Below, piece after piece: positions 1-5,128 of a stretch of 13,128 bases of DNA. The translations under genes were made by a program, and so were the position numbers. Where the stretch lies: positions 1 through 13,128 of the forward strand of contig CAJXLZ010000008.1 in the NCBI GenBank assembly GCA_913056505.1, written 5' to 3'. Under the pieces are notes generated by a model. That model was not told the DNA's origin. It searched no databases and saw only the letters and a program-made list of their open reading frames with translations. The DNA comes from an uncultured Desulfurellaceae bacterium. GTDB lineage: Bacteria; Campylobacterota_A; Desulfurellia; Desulfurellales; Hippeaceae. Position 1 is the stretch's first letter. The number at the start of each line of letters is the position of its first letter.

Positions 1-2
1 CA

Positions 3-347
3 CACGGTATAGACTGTTCCGCATTTGTCCAGAAAATGTATGCAAAATTCGGTATACATTTGCCGAGAACTGCCGAGGGACAGTTTCGATTTTCTCGCGG
101 CGTTCCAGTAAAACTTTCTGAATTACAGCCTGGCGATCTTGTCTTTTTCCACACACTGTCATATGCTTATGCTACACATGTAGGTATATATATAGGCAAT
201 GGAAGATTTATAAATGCTGCCGGGAAAAAAAGCGGGGTGGTAATCTCAAAACTAAGAAGGCGTTTTTATAGAAAAAGGTTTATAGGAGCAAGGAGAATTT
301 TGAGATTAGCGGGAAAATATGCATATCTTAGGCATAGATCCGGGTAG
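3..347 (+). CDS. NlpC/P60 family cell-wall peptidase, 3' part (5' end outside the window)
   Basis: This is the C-terminal catalytic domain of an NlpC/P60 (Spr-like) papain-fold peptidase, a family that cleaves peptidoglycan stem peptides outside the cytoplasmic membrane. Reading frame 3 is open from the left edge and begins HGIDCSAFVQ, which holds the catalytic Cys (codon 15-17). The catalytic His lies in THVGIYIGNG (codon 177-179). The third catalytic position, which is His in the FVHAS motif of E. coli Spr, is Asn here (FINAA, codon 213-215); a polar residue other than His is known to be tolerated in the family. The domain closes with a typical FIGARRIL strand and then about a dozen extra basic residues. 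The signal peptide and N-terminal region must lie upstream of the window. An internal ATG at 36 falls after the catalytic Cys and cannot be the real start. The last 29 bases overlap ruvC. Confidence 0.9.
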   Translation, partial: HGIDCSAFVQKMYAKFGIHLPRTAEGQFRFSRGVPVKLSELQPGDLVFFHTLSYAYATHVGIYIGNGRFINAAGKKSGVVISKLRRRFYRKRFIGARRILRLAGKYAYLRHRSG

Positions 348-783
348 TGCAATAACGGCCTACGGCATAGTTGATCTTGAAAATAACGATTTTTTATACA
401 CCTATCTAAAATTAAGTCCAAAGCAGTCATTAGAAGATAAAATTTACGATATCTTCAAGTTTACCGTTGATGTTATAGATAACTCAAAAATTGACAGCGT
501 AGCCATAGAAAACCCTTTTTATTCTGTAAATATTAAATCCTCTATGATATTAAGCCAAGTCAAGGGAGCTATAATAGCGGCGGTCAAAATGAAAGGATTG
601 GACATTTATCAATACTCACCGAGAGAAATAAAAAAATCAGTCTGCGGATACGGTGCCGCAGAAAAGGAACAGGTCAGATTTATAGTGGAAAAAACGCTTG
701 CATTAGACTTAAGGGGAGAACCTCTTGACGTATCTGATGCACTCTCTGTTGCTTTAGCACACAGTTATGCTAAGAAGTTCTAA
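319..783 (+). CDS. ruvC: Crossover junction endodeoxyribonuclease RuvC
   Basis: RuvC is the homodimeric, Mg2+-dependent nuclease that resolves Holliday junctions in homologous recombination, normally with the RuvAB branch-migration motor. The 154 residues show the RNase H-like fold in order: ILGIDPGS with Asp7, AIEN with Glu64, then YSPREIKKSVCGYG (100-112) and KEQV, and DVSDAL with Asp137 and Asp140. All four expected acidic catalytic residues are therefore present. It is slightly shorter than the usual 160-175 residues, and the segment after the first Asp reads GSAITAYG where most family members have GSxxTGYG, so it is a somewhat divergent but complete RuvC. The ATG at 319 lies inside the end of the peptidase gene, without a strong ribosome binding site, so translation is probably coupled. 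ruvA and ruvB are not in the window. The 3' end overlaps the end of convergent rlmN by 14 bases. Confidence 0.95.
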   Translation: MHILGIDPGSAITAYGIVDLENNDFLYTYLKLSPKQSLEDKIYDIFKFTVDVIDNSKIDSVAIENPFYSVNIKSSMILSQVKGAIIAAVKMKGLDIYQYSPREIKKSVCGYGAAEKEQVRFIVEKTLALDLRGEPLDVSDALSVALAHSYAKKF

Positions 784-1801
784 CAGCCAGCATGCCGCAT
801 GCCGCATTTATAGATGAACCCTTAGAATCTCTAATTGTCACAAACATACCTTTTTTTCTTAGATGTTCGGCAAATGAATTTATAGATTCTAAGTCTGACG
901 GCTGTATATTATCATTAAGAAACTCATGCTTGTTAAGCAGTATGAGGTTCAATTTGCTTTTCTGATGTGATAAAAGTTTCAGTAATGCCTTTTCATCTTC
1001 TTTTGTATCATTAAAGCCCTTGATCATAACATATTCAAAGGTTATGCGCTTTCTCCTCGGGAGAGGAAAATCTTTGAGACTCTGCATAATGTCGTTTATA
1101 TTATACCGCCTATTAATAGGCATAATCTTATCCCTTTTTGCATTAATCGCCGTGTGGAGAGAGATCGCTATGTTAATGTTTGGAAAATCAGTTTTGAGTT
1201 TATTGATGCCGTCTACTATGCCGCATGTTGAGATGGTTATTCTCCTTCTCGATATGTTTAAACCATCTGGATCCGTTAAAATTTTTAAGGATTTAATGGT
1301 ATTATCGTAATTGTCCAAAGGTTCACCCATGCCCATGTAGACAATATTGGGTGAGTTTTTTAGATTATTATCCTGCATGATAAACATAACCTGCGACACT
1401 ATTTCAGCTGCAGTTAAATTTTTTTTAAAACCCATCTTACCTGTAGCACAAAATTTGCAGTTCATTTTGCATCCGACTTGAGTAGATATACATATTGTAA
1501 ACTTATCATCTCTCATTGGTATGAGTACACTCTCTATATGCTCCAAACTTTTTAATTGAAATAGGTACTTTTTTGTTCCATCATCGGTGGTGCTAATTGT
1601 TTTGAGTGACGGACGAGTGATACTAAAGTGTGATTTTAGATATTCTCTCTGCTCTTTTTTTAATACATAAATATCGTCAAAATTATCTACGCCGCGTTTA
1701 TACAAAAAAGAAAATATTTGGTTAGCCCTGTAATTTTCCATCTTATGTTCAGCTATAATATTTTTTAGATCGTCCTTCGTTAAGGAGAATATATCAATCA
1801 T
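770..1801 (-). CDS. rlmN: Dual-specificity 23S rRNA m2A2503 / tRNA m2A37 methyltransferase RlmN
   Basis: RlmN is a radical-SAM enzyme that adds a methyl group to C2 of A2503 in 23S rRNA, and in many bacteria of A37 in some tRNAs. Visible features (numbered from the chosen ATG, 343 residues) are the radical-SAM cluster motif CKMNCKFC with Cys111, Cys115 and Cys118; VYMGMGEPLDNYDN, the GEPL motif of the SAM-binding region; RRRITISTCG; ISLHTAINAKRDKIMP; and the C-terminal INAACGML with Cys335, which matches the catalytic methyl-carrying Cys of the family. I chose the ATG at 1801 because an AAGGTG ribosome binding site precedes it by 8 bases; the frame stays open to a GTG at 1819 that would swallow this site. 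The start overlaps the stop of the upstream ATPase gene by 8 bases, which fits translational coupling. It is the last gene of the - strand block. Confidence 0.95.
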   Translation of the reverse strand: MIDIFSLTKDDLKNIIAEHKMENYRANQIFSFLYKRGVDNFDDIYVLKKEQREYLKSHFSITRPSLKTISTTDDGTKKYLFQLKSLEHIESVLIPMRDDKFTICISTQVGCKMNCKFCATGKMGFKKNLTAAEIVSQVMFIMQDNNLKNSPNIVYMGMGEPLDNYDNTIKSLKILTDPDGLNISRRRITISTCGIVDGINKLKTDFPNINIAISLHTAINAKRDKIMPINRRYNINDIMQSLKDFPLPRRKRITFEYVMIKGFNDTKEDEKALLKLLSHQKSKLNLILLNKHEFLNDNIQPSDLESINSFAEHLRKKGMFVTIRDSKGSSINAACGMLAVRTS

Positions 1802-2672
1802 ATAAAAAGCACCTTGCACTGTGTGTACTGTCTATATTTATTAAATCCGGCGTATTCTCCGAGCATCGCTTTTTTCTAAACCTACAGAACGGATAAAAAG
1901 GACAGGCATTTTTAGTAAAATCTCCCTCTATATACTCAATATAATCGTTGCCGGTAAGCATCTTCGTATAGGGATGCAGTGGTTTGGTATATATATTTAA
2001 ATAATCGGTTTCCTCAATAACATAGCCGTCATATAAAATATATATTCTATCGGCTATAAATGTTGTAAGTTTTAAATCGTGGGAAATAAATATGTAAGAG
2101 TAATTTTTTCTGCTTTTTAAATCTACCAGCATATTCATTATACGCGCCTGCGTGGAGACGTCCAAAGAGCTTGTTGCTTCATCAAATATTATATAATCAG
2201 GATCTGCTATGAGGCTTCGGGCTATAGCAACACGCTGCTGCTCCCCGCCACTTAACTGATTCGGATATCTGTCCAAAAGAATTTTTTTTACATCCGCTAT
2301 TTGACAATACTCATAAATTTTATCTATATCCTTTTTATCTTTTAATGCTTCTTGTAGTGCAGATAGAATCTTTATACGTGGATCAAGAGACCCTGATGGG
2401 TTCTGAAATATAACACCGATTTTTCTTCTTAATGTTTTATCTATTCTGTTTGTAATCTTTTTTGAATCTACAAAAACAGCACCGCTGCTTGGCGGTTCAA
2501 GCAGACTCAATATACGAGCCAACGTCGACTTGCCCGCTCCGGATTCGCCTAATATACCGATATTTTCACCACGCTGTATAGAAACAGAAATATCTTTAAT
2601 CGCATAAACACAAGATTTTGAAAAAAATCCTCCTTTTTTATATCTTTTTTTAACTGATTTAGCTTCTATCAA
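1794..2672 (-). CDS. Oligopeptide/dipeptide ABC transporter ATP-binding protein (OppF/DppF type)
   Basis: This is the cytoplasmic ATPase of an Opp/Dpp-type (PepT family) importer for peptides or similar solutes. In its 292 residues are Walker A GESGAGKST (42-50), the Q-loop FQNPSGSLDPR (89-99), the signature LSGGEQQRVAIARS (140-153), Walker B YIIFDEATSSLD (160-171) and the switch His198 in FISHDL. The C-terminal extension has the KPLHPYTKML motif typical of oligopeptide ATPases and four cysteines at 257, 263, 270 and 288, the spacing type that in some DppD-like proteins holds an iron-sulfur cluster. The start is a TTG placed directly after the cheY stop (TAATTG); its first residues IEAKSVKKRYKKG are normal for the family, so the rare start is credible. 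It is at the far end of the block from the matching permease gene. No solute-binding protein or second ATPase is next to it. Confidence 0.9.
   Translation of the reverse strand: MIEAKSVKKRYKKGGFFSKSCVYAIKDISVSIQRGENIGILGESGAGKSTLARILSLLEPPSSGAVFVDSKKITNRIDKTLRRKIGVIFQNPSGSLDPRIKILSALQEALKDKKDIDKIYEYCQIADVKKILLDRYPNQLSGGEQQRVAIARSLIADPDYIIFDEATSSLDVSTQARIMNMLVDLKSRKNYSYIFISHDLKLTTFIADRIYILYDGYVIEETDYLNIYTKPLHPYTKMLTGNDYIEYIEGDFTKNACPFYPFCRFRKKRCSENTPDLINIDSTHSARCFLYD
1810..1815 (-). promoter_or_regulatory. Ribosome binding site that sets the rlmN start
   Basis: AAGGTG on the - strand lies 8 bases before the ATG at 1801 and inside the 3' end of the upstream ATPase gene. It favours this ATG over the in-frame GTG at 1819. 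Confidence 0.6.
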
Positions 2673-3047
2673 TTAGTCTTTCAGCCCCAAAACTGTCTCA
2701 ATCTTGTCTTTAAGCACATCAGGAGTAAAAGGCTTAACAACATAATTGTTAACACCCGACTGCAGTGCTGCAATAATATCTTCCTTTGCTGCTTCTGTTG
2801 TAACCATTATTATAGGTGTATCGTCATATTTACTATCTGATCTGATTCTTTTAACGAAGGTTAATCCGTCCATTATCGGCATATTCCAGTCAGTTATGAT
2901 GATATCAACATCTTTAGTCGATAGAATATCCAATGCTTCCCTTCCATTTTCAGCCTCTAAAATGTCATCCCCATAGCCTATTTTTTTCAATGTATTTTTT
3001 ATAATTCTTCTCATAGTAGAGGAATCATCAACCGTTATGATTCTCAT
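2673..3047 (-). CDS. cheY: Chemotaxis response regulator CheY (single receiver domain)
   Basis: CheY is the diffusible receiver that, when phosphorylated by CheA, binds the flagellar switch. The protein (124 residues from the chosen ATG) is a receiver domain with no output domain. Key residues are the acidic pair Asp7-Asp8 (ITVDDSS), phospho-acceptor Asp53 (ITDWNMPIMDG), Thr83 (MVTTEA) and Lys105 (YVVKPFT). The motifs ITDWNMP and YVVKPFT, with a Tyr at the place of E. coli CheY Tyr106, are very close to classical CheY, so flagellar-motor control is plausible; no flagellar gene is in the window to confirm it. AAGGAG lies 7 bases before the ATG at 3047; a GTG at 3050 in the same frame is only 4 bases away and is less likely. 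It follows cheX by 46 bases and is followed without gap by the ATPase gene. Confidence 0.95.
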   Translation of the reverse strand: MRIITVDDSSTMRRIIKNTLKKIGYGDDILEAENGREALDILSTKDVDIIITDWNMPIMDGLTFVKRIRSDSKYDDTPIIMVTTEAAKEDIIAALQSGVNNYVVKPFTPDVLKDKIETVLGLKD

Positions 3048-3054
3048 CACATAT

Positions 3055-3060
3055 CTCCTT
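3055..3060 (-). promoter_or_regulatory. Ribosome binding site of cheY
   Basis: AAGGAG on the - strand, 7 bases before the ATG at 3047 and 4 bases before the alternative GTG at 3050; the spacing favours the ATG. Confidence 0.65.
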
Positions 3061-3093
3061 TAAAGCGATTTCAATGCTTCTGACGCGAGAATT

Positions 3094-3582
3094 TTATGTT
3101 TGCTCGCTGTTAGATTTCAGTGATACCAATATAGCAAAATTCCCCTCTTCAGACTTAAATGGAATTTCAATACTCGGAATATTTTTTTTAGCATTTATAG
3201 TATGTCCTTTGCCCAAGATAATATTTGGTATTGAAATTTTTATCCTTATGTTCTTTTCAGAAAAAATTTTCTTTGCTCTGCCTGCAATCAAATTCGTTAA
3301 TTCGCCGATTGCATCCATAGTATCGTTATCTATTCCCATAACTTCTTCACCCGTAAAATCGCTCACTATTTTCAGAGCGGTTTTTCTATGAAATGACAAC
3401 GCTATTGATCCTACAGCTTCACCTGTAATCCCTATAATGCCGCTCACATCGTATCCTGTAACATTTTCTTCTTTAATTTTAAGAGGTTTACACATTTCAA
3501 TTTTGATTGTTGACACAGTTTCTATTATGGAATATGTTGCCTCTATAAAAGGATTAATCCATTCAACATTCAACCCTGCCAT
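3094..3582 (-). CDS. cheX: CheX-type CheY-phosphate phosphatase
   Basis: CheX belongs to the CheC/CheX/FliY family, which dephosphorylates CheY-P and so ends the chemotaxis signal. The 162-residue protein has the opening typical of CheX (VEWINPFIEATYSIIETV), the first-half strand GYDVSGIIGITGEAVGSIAL, and the active helix DAIGELTNLIAGRAKK with the Glu94-x2-Asn97 pair that forms the phosphatase site. A single such motif is present, which points to CheX rather than the two-site CheC. A good ribosome binding site (GGGAGG) precedes the ATG at 3582. It sits directly before cheY, its likely substrate, and 25 bases after cheV. CheV-P or the receiver-like tail of CheA could be additional substrates, but that is a guess. 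I see no truncation. Confidence 0.88.
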   Translation of the reverse strand: MAGLNVEWINPFIEATYSIIETVSTIKIEMCKPLKIKEENVTGYDVSGIIGITGEAVGSIALSFHRKTALKIVSDFTGEEVMGIDNDTMDAIGELTNLIAGRAKKIFSEKNIRIKISIPNIILGKGHTINAKKNIPSIEIPFKSEEGNFAILVSLKSNSEQT

Positions 3583-3607
3583 ACCATTTCCTCCCTATTG
3601 TACTATT

Positions 3608-4546
3608 TTATATATGTTCAATAATTGCTTTAACAAAATCATCCGCTATAAATTTTGTGCAGAAGCCATCCACCCCTGCATCTTTTGCTTTCTGCATATT
3701 AGCGCTGCCTGACAAAGAGGTGTTCATAATAACGGGCAGTTTTTTGAATCTGCTGTCGGATTTTATTAATTTTGTCAATCTATAGCCATCCATGTTTGGC
3801 ATTTCAACATCTGTAATTATAATATCCAACGCTTCTTTTATGTTCTGGTTATGTTTATTATACAATTTATCAAGCATTTCCCATGCCTCCTGTCCATCTT
3901 TTGCCTCAATAATAACTTCAGACAAAGGTTTCACGGCATCTCTAATAATTTTCCTTGCTGTTGAAGAATCATCAACAATCATTATCTTAACGTTATCTTT
4001 TTCTTTAGCAGCGTCAGACGCTTTATCTATCATATTTTTCATATCACTATCGGAAAACACACCCAATTCCTCGCAGATTTTTTCAAAATCCAATATCAGC
4101 ATCACTTTGTCATCATCTAAGTTAATAGTGCCAACAATTTTATTACCATATTTATTATTTAATACTTCGCTTGGATGCTTAATAAAGCGCCATGACACTC
4201 TCCTAATTCTTTTTGCATCATGGACAGTAAATCCTATAGTGATATTGTTGAATAGTGTTATTATAACCTTTTTATTGTGAAGATTTTTAGGTTCTTTTAT
4301 ATTCAGCCATTTTGCAAGGCTAACAATAGGAATTACATCGCCTCTCAAATTGTACATACCTTCCAATAAGGAATCTTGCATGGGTGCTTTTATCACATTG
4401 GGGTATTTAATAATCTCCTTTACCTTTGATACATTGATGCCGTATATGCCCTCATATACACGGCCGCCTTCCTCTTCACTATACATTCTGAAATCAACAA
4501 GCTCCATTTGGTTAGAGCCTACACTCAATACACTATTTTCTTCCAT
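3608..4546 (-). CDS. cheV: Chemotaxis coupling/receiver protein CheV
   Basis: CheV joins a CheW-like coupling domain to a receiver domain; it links chemoreceptors to CheA and adapts or buffers the signal when phosphorylated. The 312 residues contain the CheW part at about 12-165, with EGIYGINVSKVKEII and the GMYNLRGDVIPIV motif (63-75), then a Lys/Asp-rich linker and the receiver at about 186-312. The receiver is complete: Asp192-Asp193 (MIVDDSS), phospho-acceptor Asp246 (IIITDVEMPNMDG), Thr276/Ser277 and Lys298 (CTKF). AAGGAG precedes the ATG at 4546 with a rather long spacer of about 12 bases. It lies 18 bases after cheW and 25 before cheX. In species lacking the CheR/CheB methylation pair, CheV is a candidate for carrying adaptation; here neither of those genes is in the window. 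Confidence 0.94.
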   Translation of the reverse strand: MEENSVLSVGSNQMELVDFRMYSEEEGGRVYEGIYGINVSKVKEIIKYPNVIKAPMQDSLLEGMYNLRGDVIPIVSLAKWLNIKEPKNLHNKKVIITLFNNITIGFTVHDAKRIRRVSWRFIKHPSEVLNNKYGNKIVGTINLDDDKVMLILDFEKICEELGVFSDSDMKNMIDKASDAAKEKDNVKIMIVDDSSTARKIIRDAVKPLSEVIIEAKDGQEAWEMLDKLYNKHNQNIKEALDIIITDVEMPNMDGYRLTKLIKSDSRFKKLPVIMNTSLSGSANMQKAKDAGVDGFCTKFIADDFVKAIIEHI

Positions 4547-4564
4547 ATTATAAAAACTCCTTTT

Positions 4565-5128
4565 TTAAGATAGGGCTACGTTGTCTTTCAAAATTTCATT
4601 AACATTAAGTAAAGTTATTATGCCACTATCCAATTTTCCAACGCCTTTTATATATTTTTCCAAATTTTGCGGCACGTTGGCAGGCGTGGGTTCTATACTT
4701 TTTTTATCTATATAATATACTCTATCTACTTTATCTATTAAAAAACCCACATTACATTTTTTTGTAGCCACTATTATAACTCTGCTTTCTGGCCCTATGT
4801 ATCCCTTATCCAGTTCAAATTTAAGATGAAGATCAACTATGGGAATTATCTTACCCCTTAAATTAATTATTCCGATTAAATATTTTTTAGTGTTGGGAAC
4901 ATATGTCGGCTCAATAGGCTTTATTATTTCCTCTACATTTAATATATCTATGCCAAAAAATTCATTCCCCAGCGAAAAACCCACAATCTGCTCATAATTA
5001 TCTTTTATAATAACAGTATTATTCATATTTTCAGTCTTTTTATATGTCTCAGCAATCTCGATATCTTCATCTATCGTTAAACTTTTATCGAACAGATTCA
5101 AGTCTTTACGGTTCTTTTCACCTTTCAT
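4565..5128 (-). CDS. cheW: Chemotaxis coupling protein CheW
   Basis: CheW is the SH3-like adaptor that connects CheA to receptors in the signalling array. The domain covers about residues 45-183 of 187, with QIVGFSLGNEFFGIDILNVEEII, the diagnostic IGIINLRGKIIPIVDL (85-100, including the conserved Arg91) and a C-terminal LDSGIITLLNVNEIL. About 45 residues of charged N-terminal extension precede it, longer than usual for a stand-alone CheW and without a recognised motif. I keep the ATG at 5128 because a GGGAGG site lies ahead of it and it overlaps the cheA stop by one base (TAATG); an internal ATG at 5026 would remove the extension but has no ribosome binding site. Translational coupling to cheA would help hold the two proteins near equal amounts. 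Confidence 0.94.
   Translation of the reverse strand: MKGEKNRKDLNLFDKSLTIDEDIEIAETYKKTENMNNTVIIKDNYEQIVGFSLGNEFFGIDILNVEEIIKPIEPTYVPNTKKYLIGIINLRGKIIPIVDLHLKFELDKGYIGPESRVIIVATKKCNVGFLIDKVDRVYYIDKKSIEPTPANVPQNLEKYIKGVGKLDSGIITLLNVNEILKDNVALS

Noticed and set aside
787..806. Tandem GCATGCC units near the ruvC-rlmN junction
   Set aside because: They encode the conserved AACGML motif of RlmN, so the repeat is explained by the protein sequence.
1801..1819. GTG at 1819 as the rlmN start
   Set aside because: The AAGGTG ribosome binding site lies inside that extension and is well spaced for the ATG at 1801; the extra six residues have no family support.
2000..2060. AT-rich runs with TATATA motifs inside the ATPase gene, considered as internal promoters
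   Set aside because: Such runs are common throughout this AT-rich DNA and no matching -35 box at the right distance was found.
3080..3112. Weak inverted repeat GCGAG / CTCGC across the cheX stop, considered as a terminator
   Set aside because: Only 5 base pairs with a 13-base loop and no T-run; cheY follows at once with its own ribosome binding site.
3792..4280. + strand open frame of 162 hydrophobic codons within cheV
   Set aside because: It is antisense to the receiver and linker of CheV. The hydrophobic look comes from reading Asp/Glu/Lys codons in reverse.
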